This document shows positions 10,252-20,447 of a stretch of DNA of 64,000 nucleotides, piece after piece. A model generated the notes under the pieces. It was not told where the DNA came from. It did not search any database and was given only the letters and a program-made list of their open reading frames with translations. How positions within the stretch are numbered: position 1 is the stretch's first letter; the number at the start of each line of letters is the position of its first letter. The stretch comes from Tetramitus jugosus (taxonomy: Eukaryota > Heterolobosea > Eutetramitea > Acrasida > Vahlkampfiidae). The stretch is from positions 365,639-429,638 of the forward strand of contig OW569385.1 in assembly GCA_937625935.1 (NCBI GenBank), in the 5' to 3' direction. A program made the translations under genes and the position numbers.

Positions 10252-12843
10252 ATGCGAAGGGCATGGAACCACAACAGAACGACCGCAACACGGACGAATT
10301 TCATTTTATTTTCCAACCATCTTCACCACTCTCGCAATAACTTTATTCCCACCACCACCACCATAAGCTCTCTCGAAACATGTCCCATTCGTTACTTTTC
10401 TCATTCGTTGCTTTCGCGCCATTTTGACAATGGGTCAAAAAAATTTCGCGGGAAAGGAAATCAACGTGGTCCATCTACAGCTAACAACACTCACAACAAG
10501 TTTAGATCTCCATCATCACCATCATCATTAGCTAACAACAAGGACAACAACAACAACAACAATAGCTCTAGTGCTTCTTCATCATCATCATCATCATCAT
10601 CACAACAACAACAACATAAGAAACAACCTCCATTTGCTAAACTAGTTGAAATTCTAGTCAATGCACCTCCAGCACCACGAAAAATCTCCAAAGCTACAGC
10701 AAAGATCAATGAACTTGCCAATCAACGCTCAAAAAATCCAACTAAACCTCTATCATCTTTTGCATCCAACTCTGCACCATTTGTTGCTTTTGGCACTCCA
10801 TCATCATCAACTCCTAAATCTACAACAACACCTACAACAACTACACCTACAACAACATCAAAACCACCTACTGCTGCACAATTGGAAAAATTGAGTAGAG
10901 ATGAATTTTATGATCATATTATTGGATTGGCATCCATGATTACTCCATTGAATCAGAGAGAAAAGAACTCTACTGTTTCATCATCATCATCATCATCACC
11001 TGCCACCACTACATCAATGTTGAAACAGAGCATGAGTGATATTATGAGTGGAAAGATGAGTGATTCTAGTACAAGTAGTAGTAGTAGTGGTAGTGGTGGT
11101 AGTAGTAGTCGCACAACTCTTGCTCGCAACACTCCAGGCTCATTATCATCAACAGCGAGTGCTTCAATGAACAATAGTGATCTACGATCGATGAGTAGTA
11201 TGATGGCGAATCGATCCAATTCAAGAACTTCACCTGTTGCAACAGCAGGTGGTGTGACGACAAGCAGCACCAGCACCACCACCACTACTGGTATGAGCAG
11301 TGCAGCGTTACACAACAAGGCAATTGCTGATATGAAAAACAGGGCGAATGATATGGTACGATTGGTGAATCAGCACACAGCAACAACAGCTGCTGCTGCT
11401 GCTGCTGCGAGTGATCGATTTGGATCATTGGTAATCAAGAGTGCAACAGCGAATCATCGTTCATCAGTGAGTGGTGCCACTGGAAAATCAGTCCATCAAC
11501 GAAATCAACCTGGAGTCGGCAATCACCGTGGAAACCACACTGAAGAAGACGAATTAGATTTGGATCATGGTTTATTGGATGGTTCAAGTTCGAGTCAACA
11601 GGGATTTTCGTCGGCTGATGTGTTGGTCAAGAGAGCCATCAAGGTGATGATCAAGAATAGTGAAAAGGTGATGAAGCAAATGTATCCGATTCGATTGAAT
11701 GACATTACGCCAATTTCGATCGACAAGGGAGCTACAATTATATTGGATGATGCCATTGCGTTGAACTCAAAGGGTGAACTATTGAGTTTAATTGCTGACC
11801 CGAGTGCATTCATCGATAAGAAGACACCTCTCTGGGTGTTTGCCAAACAGAGACTTCAATCACTGTATTTGGACGATATGGAGACATCGTGGATGTTGCC
11901 ACTGGAAGCAGCTCAGTTCTTGAGTCTCAGTGATACCAAAATGAACTATTGCATGGTTGTGAATCTGTCAACTGGTGACATGTTTAGAGCGGTGGCACCT
12001 CCTGTGCGTCGATTAACATTCTCTCAGGCTGATGCTGTGATACGATCCAAGAAAAAGGACAATCGCACCAGCGCTGCACTGTTGAGCATGTACGAAAAAT
12101 TCCCATTGGCCAACTCGATTGATGATACCGTGTCAGCATCCACTGCGATGCTGCGTTATTTCATGATCCGAACAAATACGATTGCCACGCGCTTTATCAC
12201 GACCAACAAGTTGAAGAGATATGTAGTGTGGAATGAGATGGAGCAAAGTGTGAAGATATCAAGTCCTCTGCGTAGATTCAGCGACTGGATTGCTCAGGAA
12301 GTCATTCTAAAGTATCTGGATCAGAAGACAAAGGATAACAAGTCACTGCCTAAAACGAAATTGAGCTCCTTGGAGAATGAGAAGAGTTGGTTCACCTCAC
12401 CATACAACTCGCAAGAGATTTTCCATATTCAGACTGAATTCACGGCCTATCTCGGCTACTCTGAGGAAATTGGAGAAGGAAAGGAAGATAACCAACGAAT
12501 CATACAGGCACTAGAACGCCGAGGCTCCGACAAGGTGATTGCTCGTATTGTGGATGTAGATCCACAATTATCAACAGTCGAGCTTCAAATTTCACCCAGC
12601 CAGCTCTACACGACAAAGTTGCACTTGGTTTCTCTTGAGGAAGCAATGTACATCCAAACGCTGCACAACTACAAGCGTTCCCCTCTGGGCCGTTTAGTGA
12701 ATTTGGAAAAGGTGAGAAAGTCTGGGGATCTGGTACCTGGAGCTTATGTCCAATTGCGAATTCGAGCTGCCGAATCGAGAACTGGTGTCATTGCTCTTTC
12801 TCATGTTTGGGACACTGAATGTTTTGTTCTCTCTGAAAAGTAA
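10252..12843 (+). CDS. Probable mitochondrial RNB-family (RNase II/Dss1-like) exoribonuclease
   Basis: An intronless 863-residue protein. Residues 1-60 are Arg/His/Ser-rich without acids (RRAWNHNRTTATRTNF, then IRYFSHSLLSRHF), a typical mitochondrial presequence. Residues 60-450 are Ser/Thr/Asn low complexity. The RNB-like catalytic region spans about 480-800: TIILDDAIALNSKGELLSLIADPSAFI corresponds to the RNase II active-site stretch and following strand; MNYCMVVNLSTGDM, ADAVIRSKKK and RRFSDWIAQEVI (the SPLRRYxD equivalent, about residue 672) follow in family order. RNB enzymes degrade RNA 3' to 5' using four Asp. Here the DD pair is present but the usual more N-terminal Asp (DxxDxDDA) is replaced, so catalysis may be weakened. 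A C-terminal S1-like end (VDVDPQLSTVELQISPSQLY) is possible. Confidence 0.78.
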   Translation: MRRAWNHNRTTATRTNFILFSNHLHHSRNNFIPTTTTISSLETCPIRYFSHSLLSRHFDNGSKKFRGKGNQRGPSTANNTHNKFRSPSSPSSLANNKDNNNNNNSSSASSSSSSSSSQQQQHKKQPPFAKLVEILVNAPPAPRKISKATAKINELANQRSKNPTKPLSSFASNSAPFVAFGTPSSSTPKSTTTPTTTTPTTTSKPPTAAQLEKLSRDEFYDHIIGLASMITPLNQREKNSTVSSSSSSSPATTTSMLKQSMSDIMSGKMSDSSTSSSSSGSGGSSSRTTLARNTPGSLSSTASASMNNSDLRSMSSMMANRSNSRTSPVATAGGVTTSSTSTTTTTGMSSAALHNKAIADMKNRANDMVRLVNQHTATTAAAAAAASDRFGSLVIKSATANHRSSVSGATGKSVHQRNQPGVGNHRGNHTEEDELDLDHGLLDGSSSSQQGFSSADVLVKRAIKVMIKNSEKVMKQMYPIRLNDITPISIDKGATIILDDAIALNSKGELLSLIADPSAFIDKKTPLWVFAKQRLQSLYLDDMETSWMLPLEAAQFLSLSDTKMNYCMVVNLSTGDMFRAVAPPVRRLTFSQADAVIRSKKKDNRTSAALLSMYEKFPLANSIDDTVSASTAMLRYFMIRTNTIATRFITTNKLKRYVVWNEMEQSVKISSPLRRFSDWIAQEVILKYLDQKTKDNKSLPKTKLSSLENEKSWFTSPYNSQEIFHIQTEFTAYLGYSEEIGEGKEDNQRIIQALERRGSDKVIARIVDVDPQLSTVELQISPSQLYTTKLHLVSLEEAMYIQTLHNYKRSPLGRLVNLEKVRKSGDLVPGAYVQLRIRAAESRTGVIALSHVWDTECFVLSEK

Positions 12844-12874
12844 AGCAATTCTTTTTGTATCAAATTTTGTTTAT

Positions 12875-15337
12875 TTACAAACCAAGATCCATTGATTCAT
12901 TTTGCTCGTCGCCCACATCTTCTGTGGAAGTGTTTTGGGCTTCTTCGACCGCATCTGTCGTTGACTCCGACTTCTCCGTGGTTTCTTTGTCATCATGTGA
13001 CTTTTGAGAAGACGCCTTCTTGTCTTGTGACTTTTGGGAAGACTTGGCACCTTGTGAGCCGTCCTGGGACTTCCGCGTTTTGTCTTCAGCTGGGCTAGTG
13101 GGTATAATTTCTGCTGAAGGCTTGTCCTCGGTTTCTTCAGGTTGTGGACTTTCCTCTTTCTTTGGTTCTTGGGAGTCCTTCTTTTTGGTTGCTGGACTCT
13201 TGTTGGTTTCTGTTGTTTCATCATCTCCTGTTGGTGTCTTTGCCTTCTTCTTTCCCTTCTTATCAGCATCTTTGTCCGGAGTAGAAGCAGATGCCTTCTT
13301 CTTACCGGCGGCCTTCTTTGTTGTATCAATTTTCTCTGGAGCCTTACTCGTCTTAGGCTTAGGGCTCTTTGTTATCAACTCAACCTTCTTGACAAAGTCC
13401 TCTTCCTTTGCCAAGTACTGCTTTGTTTTGGCTAGTTCATAATTCTGAATTGAGTCAAGCAACCAAGCAACAGTCACACAATCTGTCTTGTCAATCTTGA
13501 TGTTTTCGTTTGACTTGTCCACGAACTCAATCTTTTCATGCTTGAATGCAGAAGCAGGAGCACCTACACCAACGATGCAAATCTCAGCAGCTCTTGGTGT
13601 GTTGACCCAAATACCACCACATTCCTTGACCAACGCTTGGAGAACATCAACACCTGGGTCAGTCTCTCCAACAGCGGTAATCTTCTTGTTATGAAATAGT
13701 GGTTGAATAATTTCAAGAGTACTCTTGTCAATCTCCACATCTTCGCCCTCTTGATCCATCTTTGCTTTCATTGCCAACTTCACTCTTTGATTATAAGTCA
13801 GCTTTGCAGTCCTAGATTTTGCGCATGCTTCCTTATACTTTTCAACCAAGTAGGTTTCTTCTCCAGCAGGAAACTCCTTGTTTGCCTTAGAAGATCCAGT
13901 GGAAGCATTACCACCGTGCTCAATGTAGTTATAAATCCAGTCTTTGCTGACCACGTGAGCTCCAAATGCAACTGCAAATAATGCTTTGATCGATCTTCCT
14001 GCATACTTTGCAGGAACAATCAAATGAGTAAATCTACCACCGTTGTACTCCTCGAGAATATCTGTACACTGTTTCATTTGTTTCGATTGATTCACAACTT
14101 CAACAACTAAGCTTCTTTCTTCAATTGGCAATGCAGTTTGTTCGATGATAAACTTTGCACGCTTATTGGATGGAGGATTGTGAATCGTGAAGCCTCTGCT
14201 CACAAACTTTTGAACAGTATTGATATCTTCTTCTTCCTCATCGGAGTCTGAGTCATAAATTCCTTCATCATCTTCATCGGATTCATCGTCATCTTCCAGT
14301 GGAAGATCCATTTGAGATTCATCTTCATCGTCGATATCCATTTCTTCTTCATCATCTTCTTCGTTCTTGGTCTTCTTCTTCTTTGCTGCAGCTGCTTTCT
14401 TCTTCTTATCTTCATCTGCCTTTTTCTTGGAAGAAGCAGCAGTTGTTGTTGTATTCTTTGTTGTCTTAGGTGCAGTGGTAGTGGTAGTCTTCTTTACACC
14501 TGCGGTGGAAGTAGTGCCAGCCTTCTTTGTTGTAGAGAGCGATGCTTTAGATGCAGTTGTAGATGTCTTGCCTTTTGTTGAATCAGACCTCTTTGATGCA
14601 TCCTTTGAGGCAGTAGTGGTTGTTTTTGTCTTGGGTTTTGCATCTTCCTTCTTTTCATCATCCTTATTCTTTTCGTCAGCCTTATTCTTTTCATCAGCCT
14701 TCTTAGTGGGACCCTTTTTAACTGTAGACGAGGATGTGGTCTTTGCAATGGTAGTAGATGTTTTCTTTGGAGCAGCAATTGTCTTCTTCTTGTTAGACTT
14801 TGACTTATCGTCTTCCTCCTTTTCCTCCTTGTCATCATCGTCTGCAACTTCATTGTCTTCTGATTCCTTCTTGGACTTGCCCTTGGTAGTTGTAGTTTTT
14901 GTTTCAGATTTCTTAGTTTCTTTTGCCTTGTCAGCAGCAGTAGTTTTTGCAACAGCAGGTTTGGCTAATTTTTGTACAGTTCTCTTCTTTGCGATAGTGG
15001 ACGAAGCAGTACTTGAAGATGACTTTTTAGTATCAGGCATTTGACTATCCTCAACAACATCAGTCATTTTGGAATCGTCATCTTCTTCACCTTCGTCATT
15101 AGTCTTCTTAGTGTTCTTCTTGGAAGTTTTGGTGGTTGTAGCACTTGTTGTTTTCTTGTTGGTTGTTTTGGCCTTCTTTGATTTTGGAGTGGAGTCCTCT
15201 TGTTCTTCTTCTTGATCAACTGTAGTTTCTTCTTCTTGATGGTCTGGTTCCTCTTCTTCTTCAGAGGACTTTTTTCTCTTCTTGCCAGTGAGAGCTTTGG
15301 AAGCGGTTTCCTTTGTTGATTTCTTTGTAGCTGCCAT
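12875..15337 (-). CDS. Lys-rich nuclear protein with tandem BRCT domains
   Basis: An 820-residue protein. Residues 1-360 are Lys/Thr/Ser/Glu-rich low complexity with acidic runs near 325-370, typical of a disordered chromatin-associated tail. A globular centre of about 370-640 holds two BRCT-like units. The first includes GGRFTHLIVPAKYAGRSIKALFAVAFGAHVVSKDWIYNYIEHGG, with the Trp of the last BRCT helix. The second runs from FHNKKITAVGET through ALVKECGGIWVNTPR to DCVTVAWLLDSIQNYELA, again with the helix Trp. The C-terminus is again Lys/Ser/Glu-rich with repeated SQKSQ-type motifs that could be SQ/TQ kinase targets. BRCT pairs bind phosphopeptides in DNA-damage signalling; the exact orthology is not clear. 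Convergent with the RNB gene (31 nt apart). Confidence 0.82.
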   Translation of the reverse strand: MAATKKSTKETASKALTGKKRKKSSEEEEEPDHQEEETTVDQEEEQEDSTPKSKKAKTTNKKTTSATTTKTSKKNTKKTNDEGEEDDDSKMTDVVEDSQMPDTKKSSSSTASSTIAKKRTVQKLAKPAVAKTTAADKAKETKKSETKTTTTKGKSKKESEDNEVADDDDKEEKEEDDKSKSNKKKTIAAPKKTSTTIAKTTSSSTVKKGPTKKADEKNKADEKNKDDEKKEDAKPKTKTTTTASKDASKRSDSTKGKTSTTASKASLSTTKKAGTTSTAGVKKTTTTTAPKTTKNTTTTAASSKKKADEDKKKKAAAAKKKKTKNEEDDEEEMDIDDEDESQMDLPLEDDDESDEDDEGIYDSDSDEEEEDINTVQKFVSRGFTIHNPPSNKRAKFIIEQTALPIEERSLVVEVVNQSKQMKQCTDILEEYNGGRFTHLIVPAKYAGRSIKALFAVAFGAHVVSKDWIYNYIEHGGNASTGSSKANKEFPAGEETYLVEKYKEACAKSRTAKLTYNQRVKLAMKAKMDQEGEDVEIDKSTLEIIQPLFHNKKITAVGETDPGVDVLQALVKECGGIWVNTPRAAEICIVGVGAPASAFKHEKIEFVDKSNENIKIDKTDCVTVAWLLDSIQNYELAKTKQYLAKEEDFVKKVELITKSPKPKTSKAPEKIDTTKKAAGKKKASASTPDKDADKKGKKKAKTPTGDDETTETNKSPATKKKDSQEPKKEESPQPEETEDKPSAEIIPTSPAEDKTRKSQDGSQGAKSSQKSQDKKASSQKSHDDKETTEKSESTTDAVEEAQNTSTEDVGDEQNESMDLGL

Positions 15338-15788
15338 GATTGTTTTTTTGAATTTACAGGTTAGTGATTGGGATAGAGCTGTTCTATGAGTTCGATCAAA
15401 CTTGTTGTTTTGCTTTGGGGATTTGGAGATTGGTGGTCGGTTGATTGGAAAGCTTATGAATTGACAAAAAGTTCAAGCCATCCTTCACATTTCGACCAAA
15501 TTGTGGAATTGAGGCGCTTCCAGCAGCGGATGGAATTTGTCAAGCGGGGTAATCAACTTCAACGAAAGAGAGAATGAATTTTTATTGTAAAGATGTTGTA
15601 AGGTTCGTCTTGGCAAGTTCGTGTCGCTCGAACAGTGAACTTCACTTGATCGGAATGAATGGAAGCAAGAATAAGCTTTTTGACGCATCAAACATCGAGC
15701 GAAGCAAACAACATTTTTTTTTGTTCTCGAAACCAAAAAGAAAAAAACCATACACAATCAATTGTAGCCAGTTAGTTGTTCAACAAAA
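15338..15788. other. Bidirectional promoter region between BRCT gene and CAND1
   Basis: About 450 bp separating two divergently transcribed genes. Short frames on either strand are not protein-like. The last 60 nt before CAND1 are A-rich (AAACAACA-type leader). No RNA gene or repeat is recognised. Confidence 0.5.
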
Positions 15789-18700
15789 ATGTCCTTCTCC
15801 GTCTCTGCCATCATTGAAAAATCAGAAAATAGAGATAAGGATCTTCGTCACATGGCGATGTACGATCTATCTCAAGAATTGTTGAAAGAAAATGTCAAAC
15901 TGGACGAAACAAGTCAAAGACAATTGACTGACGTTGTGCTAAAGCTCTTGAACGATAATGTCAGTGAAGTTCAAGGTGCTGCAGTCAAATGTTTGGCACC
16001 ATTGGTCAAGAAGATGAACAAAACACAAATTGAAAACTCTGTTGCCAATTTGTGTAAGACCATTGTATCAAAGGAAGATGAAAAGAGAGATATTGCAACA
16101 ATTGCACTAAAGACTGTTGTCTCTGAGATTCCAGCTGAGATGGCTTCTGAACCAATTCAAAAGATTGTTGATCCATTGTTGCAAGCTTTGAAGAGTGGTA
16201 GTCAAGATGTTCAATTGGATGCATTGGATGTGTTTAATGATGTTTTGGCTAGATTTGGTTCCCTTGTCTCCTCTCAACACAAAGCTATTCAAGCAGCATT
16301 CATCTCACAATTGCAAGCCAGTAGACCAACATTGAGAAAGCGAGCAATCGTTGGTCTTTCAGCCCTCTCTCAATACTCTAACGAAGAATTGTTCAATCAA
16401 TTGATGGAACATGTGTTGAAAGAGATTAAGAAGTCTTCTGGTGGTGGTGAAGATTTGAGAACATTTATTCAATTGACTAGTGCCATCTCTAAGACTGCTG
16501 GTAACAGAATGGGTAAATATTTGTCCGATATTATCAATTTGTTGATGCAAGCCAATGAGGATATTGCTGAGAGTGAAGGTGAGGATGAAGTGAGAGAATA
16601 TATTGTACAGGCTTTTGAATCTTTTGTTACACGTTGTCCTGATGAGGTCACCGACTACATAGAATTGATTCTGATTATCTGTAAGGAATATTTGGAATAT
16701 GATCCAAATTATTCTTATGATGTTTCAGACGATGAAGAAGAAGAAGATGAGGATGAGACTATGGGTGAGGGCGAAGAAGAAGATGAGGGTGATGACGCTG
16801 ATGGTGTCAGTGATGATGATGATAGCAGCTGGAAGGTCAGAAGATCTGCTGCCAAGTGTGTTGGATCAATTATCAGATCTAGACCTGAATTGTTGGAGCT
16901 TTTGTACACTGAGTTGAATACTGAAGAAGAACACATTTTGATCAGCAGATTCAAGGAAAGAGAAGAACAAGTCAAATTGGATGTCTTCAATGTTTTCATT
17001 GATTTGTTGACTCAAACCATCAACACTACAACATCTTCCACTGGTCACGTTACTGTTACTCAACGTGAAGAAATCAAATATGTCAAGGATACCAAGGCAT
17101 TGATCATGAACAGAATTAAGAAGCAATTGAAGTCTAGCAATCAAAGAACCAAGATTGGTATCTTTAGAGTATTGAAGGCTCTCACTGTTGTTCTCCAAGG
17201 AGGTTTGGATGATTATGCAAAGGTCATTATTCCTTCCGTTGTTTCTGCCTTGAATGAAAAGGGAGAGGCATCTACTCTCAAATTGGAAGCATTGAGCTTC
17301 TTGAGAACATTCCTCCCATTGCACGATCCAAGCAAGATTGCACCTTATGCTGACAAGTTATGCAAGGCTGTCTTCGAACGTGTCAGTGACAAGTACTACA
17401 AGATTATCGCTGAAGGATTGAGAGTCTGTGGTGAACTCGTTCCTGTTGTTGCTGTTGTAAACAAGGATCAACTCACAAAGGATTTATTCAAGACCGTTTT
17501 CGATAGATTGAGCATTCAAGATATCGATCAAGATGTTAAGGATAGTGCCATTAGAACTACTGGTATTATTATTGCCAAGCTTGGATCCAAATTGCAAGAT
17601 AACATCAAGGAAACTTTGACCATTTTGGTTGACAGACTCAAGAACGAAATTACTAGATTGACTACATGCAAGGCATTCATTACCATTGCTGAAGCCAAGA
17701 TTGACATTTCTTGTGTGTTGAACGAAGCTGTCACCAAGATGTCTTCATTCCTCAAGAAGATTAATCGTGCCTTGAAGCAAACTACTTTGCAAACATTGAC
17801 AACATTTGTTCAATCTTATGGTAGCTCCATTGATCAAAAGTTGTACACTACCATTATCAATGATTCTGCTTCATTGGTCAGTGATAGTGATCTCCACTTG
17901 GCTCATTTGACCCTTCAATTGATTCAACACATTTTGCGCATCAACTCTGGTGTTGCCTCAACTGTTCAACAAGTCATTCTACCAAAGGTTTTGACCATGT
18001 TGGAAAGTTCTACATTGCAAGGTGGTGCTTTGACATCTGTCTTGGATTTAATTACCACTTTGTTGCCAACTGCTGGATTCAACACCCTCTTCAATTCAGT
18101 TTTGTCTATTCAAAAGGACTCCAAACAAGTTTATATTAACGTTGGTAAGTCTGTTGCTGCTCTTTGCTTGAAGGCAGGTGGAAAGGACTCTGAAAATACC
18201 ATCAACAAGTTTGCTAAGGATTTGAAGAGCACTGACGAAACAACTAAGATGCTCGCTCTTTTCACTTTGGGTGAAATCGGCAGAAACATTGACTTGAGCT
18301 CTAACAAGACTGTTAGATCCGACATTGAAGCATGTTTCGAATCTGATGCTTCTGAACAATTGAAGAATGCTGCTTCTTATGCTTTGGGTAATGTTTCAGT
18401 TGGTAACTTGAAGGAATTCTTGCCTTTGATTATCAAGGGTATTCGTGAGAACAACAAGACCAAGTACTTGTTGATTCACTCTTTGAAGGAAATTATTACT
18501 GAAGCTGATGAAAGCAAGTTGAAGCCATTCATTAATGATACTGTTCCTTTGTTGTTCGAAAACTGTGACAATGAAGAAGAAGGTATTAGAAATGTCGTTG
18601 CTGAATGTTTGGGTAAGCTCGCCATGGTTGACTACAGCAATGTCATGCCAAAGTTGAAGGCTCTCTTGAAGGAGTCTGAAGTCAAGAGAGCAACTGTTAT

Positions 18701-19442
18701 CTCTGCTGTCAAGTACACCATTACTGAACAACCAAAGGAGATTGATGCAAGCTTGAAGGTTGACTTGCAAGACTTCTTGTCCATGTTGAACAAGACGCAA
18801 AATGTTGCAGTCAGACGTGCTTGTGTCTTGTTGTTGAACTCTGCAGCTCACAACAAGCCAAAGCTTGTTCAAGATTCATTGGACAAGATTTTGCCAAACT
18901 TGTATGCTGAGTGCGTGTTTGATGAGTCTTTGGTCAGAACCATTCAATTGGGTCCTTTCAAGCACAAGATCGATGATGGTTTGGAGTTGAGAAAGTCTGC
19001 ATTCGAATGTTTGGACACCATTTTGGATCAATTCAAGTCCAGAATCGATCCAAACAAATTCATTGCCCAAATTCCAAACGGTTTGGATGATGAAAACAAC
19101 GACATTAAGATTTTGACTTACTTGATTATCGGCAAGCTCGCTGTCAGATTCCCAGCTGATTTGTTGTCTGCTATTGACGCAATTGTACCACCATTGAGCA
19201 AGACCCTTAAGAAGAAGGAAAAGGAGAACGCTGTGGCACAAGAGAAGGAAAGACATCAAGAGTTGTTGAAGGCTGCTTTGAAGGCTGTTGCAGCATTGAA
19301 GAATCTGTCTGGTATTGAAGATGTTGCTTCGTTCCAAGACATGTTCACTAAGGTGATTGCTGCTGATCCAAAGTTGAAGACTGCATTCGATGAAGTTGCC
19401 AGCTCTGAAGGCTTTAAGGATGCAATGGATCTCTCTGCCTAA
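15789..19442 (+). CDS. CAND1: Cullin-associated NEDD8-dissociated protein 1
   Basis: An intronless 1217-residue HEAT-repeat protein, very close to the usual ~1230. The N-terminal block (MSFSVSAIIEKSENRDKDLR, then MAMYDLSQELLKENVKLDE and EVQGAAVKCLAPLV) matches CAND1 almost position by position. An acidic loop (DDEEEEDEDETMGEGEEEDE region, about 312-350) sits where CAND1 has one, followed by WKVRRSAAKC. The C-terminal half keeps KMLALFTLGEIGRNIDL, the ASYALGNVSVGN block and the DGLELRKSAFECLDTILD segment. CAND1 binds un-neddylated cullin-RBX1 and exchanges substrate-receptor modules of SCF and related ligases, in cytosol and nucleus. Codon use is strongly biased as in RPL21, so it is probably well expressed. 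Start is the ATG after an AACAAAA leader. Confidence 0.97.
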   Translation: MSFSVSAIIEKSENRDKDLRHMAMYDLSQELLKENVKLDETSQRQLTDVVLKLLNDNVSEVQGAAVKCLAPLVKKMNKTQIENSVANLCKTIVSKEDEKRDIATIALKTVVSEIPAEMASEPIQKIVDPLLQALKSGSQDVQLDALDVFNDVLARFGSLVSSQHKAIQAAFISQLQASRPTLRKRAIVGLSALSQYSNEELFNQLMEHVLKEIKKSSGGGEDLRTFIQLTSAISKTAGNRMGKYLSDIINLLMQANEDIAESEGEDEVREYIVQAFESFVTRCPDEVTDYIELILIICKEYLEYDPNYSYDVSDDEEEEDEDETMGEGEEEDEGDDADGVSDDDDSSWKVRRSAAKCVGSIIRSRPELLELLYTELNTEEEHILISRFKEREEQVKLDVFNVFIDLLTQTINTTTSSTGHVTVTQREEIKYVKDTKALIMNRIKKQLKSSNQRTKIGIFRVLKALTVVLQGGLDDYAKVIIPSVVSALNEKGEASTLKLEALSFLRTFLPLHDPSKIAPYADKLCKAVFERVSDKYYKIIAEGLRVCGELVPVVAVVNKDQLTKDLFKTVFDRLSIQDIDQDVKDSAIRTTGIIIAKLGSKLQDNIKETLTILVDRLKNEITRLTTCKAFITIAEAKIDISCVLNEAVTKMSSFLKKINRALKQTTLQTLTTFVQSYGSSIDQKLYTTIINDSASLVSDSDLHLAHLTLQLIQHILRINSGVASTVQQVILPKVLTMLESSTLQGGALTSVLDLITTLLPTAGFNTLFNSVLSIQKDSKQVYINVGKSVAALCLKAGGKDSENTINKFAKDLKSTDETTKMLALFTLGEIGRNIDLSSNKTVRSDIEACFESDASEQLKNAASYALGNVSVGNLKEFLPLIIKGIRENNKTKYLLIHSLKEIITEADESKLKPFINDTVPLLFENCDNEEEGIRNVVAECLGKLAMVDYSNVMPKLKALLKESEVKRATVISAVKYTITEQPKEIDASLKVDLQDFLSMLNKTQNVAVRRACVLLLNSAAHNKPKLVQDSLDKILPNLYAECVFDESLVRTIQLGPFKHKIDDGLELRKSAFECLDTILDQFKSRIDPNKFIAQIPNGLDDENNDIKILTYLIIGKLAVRFPADLLSAIDAIVPPLSKTLKKKEKENAVAQEKERHQELLKAALKAVAALKNLSGIEDVASFQDMFTKVIAADPKLKTAFDEVASSEGFKDAMDLSA

Positions 19443-19508
19443 ATGTAGAATACTTAATTATAATAAAACAATATCACAACAATCCTTGTATCAAAAACAT
19501 CAACTTAT

Positions 19509-20447
19509 TTACATCTCATGTTTATCGTCTTGCTTGTCCCCTGATCGCAGAGAGGATTCCAACAAAAGAGTTGCTGTCATCTTCTCCTTCAACCCCAAAC
19601 GCAACACTTTGGGTTCTTCTTTCGCCCTCAACTGTTGTTGTTCAATGCGACGCCGTTCCTCTAGCTTGTTGAGTCTGTTTTGCTCATTTCTCTGCCTTTC
19701 TCTTTCAGCAGGAGACAGGTATGAATCTTCGAGAATGGGTCTTGAGGAACTCTTCTTCCTCGACAAACTCTTCCGTGTGTTCATGGTGGCATTGTGGATC
19801 AAGGTTGACTCCATTTCATCTTTCAACTTGCGATCAAACTCCGTTGTTCGGTTCCAGTCAGGTTTCCCTGCTAACATTTGATCCTTCTCTTCTTCCAACA
19901 GCATATTTCTCTCATGTCTTACCACAATATTGTGATTGGTCACCATTCTTGAGTTCAGTTTTCCTCGCGACTCCATTTGGATAAACTTCTCTTCGTCCAC
20001 TTGAAACTTGTTCTTCTTTGGGACATAAACTACATTTCTGTACACTTGAGAAACTGAGGGAGCTCTAAAGTCATACTCGATCTTTTCACTTTGAAACTAT
20101 TCGCAGATAAATTTGAGTTAGTCGAAGAGCCACAGTAACTGGATTGAGGAGTGAGAATTTACCTCTGACAATGCTCTCATCTTACTTCGTTCCTTGACAA
20201 ATGGTGTTGTGAAGGTTGAACTGTTCCATTCTGGTTTCGTTCCTATTCTACTCCTGTTCTTCAACTGGGTCACCTGCTCCTTGGCTTCTTTGACCTTGTT
20301 TGACGTGAGTTGCGATGGAATAAAGGCTGTTGACTTTGGGTCGTAGTCCAATTGTTTGGTATGAAGAGAACCAGGCTGAGCATGATATTTACTTTTATTG
20401 GTTGATTGGATTGTGTCGTCTAGTCCAAACTGACTCGCCACCATCAT
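19509..20447 (-). CDS. Unknown 290-aa protein with repeated KP-[ED]-WN motif, two exons
   Basis: Exons on the minus strand are 20447-20163 and 20096-19509, with a 66-nt phase-0 intron (GTAAAT, acceptor TGCGAATAG). Joining gives MRALSE followed by FQSEKIEYDFRAPSVSQV. I do not recognise the family. It is hydrophilic and rich in Lys, Glu, Gln and Ser, with no membrane segments. A short motif recurs: GTKPEWNSSTF (about residue 70) and AGKPDWNRTTEF (about 160), each followed by a charged helix. The C-terminus is a long Arg/Glu/Gln helix (PAERERQRNEQNRLNKLEERRR). Short repeated Trp motifs plus helices are common in axonemal or cytoskeletal proteins, but that is only a suggestion. The stop is 66 nt from the CAND1 stop (convergent). 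Confidence 0.75.

Noticed and set aside
10491-11318. Minus-strand ORFs rich in Asp/Leu/Val
   Set aside because: Mirror of Ser/Thr/Asn repeats in the RNB gene.
14367-15044. 225-aa plus-strand ORF rich in Phe/Val/Ser
   Set aside because: Complement of Lys/Glu/Thr-rich low-complexity codons of the BRCT protein; looks membrane-like only through that mirror.
18396-19337. Two minus-strand ORFs of over 150 aa inside CAND1
   Set aside because: Antisense shadows of a highly codon-biased gene; no independent motifs.
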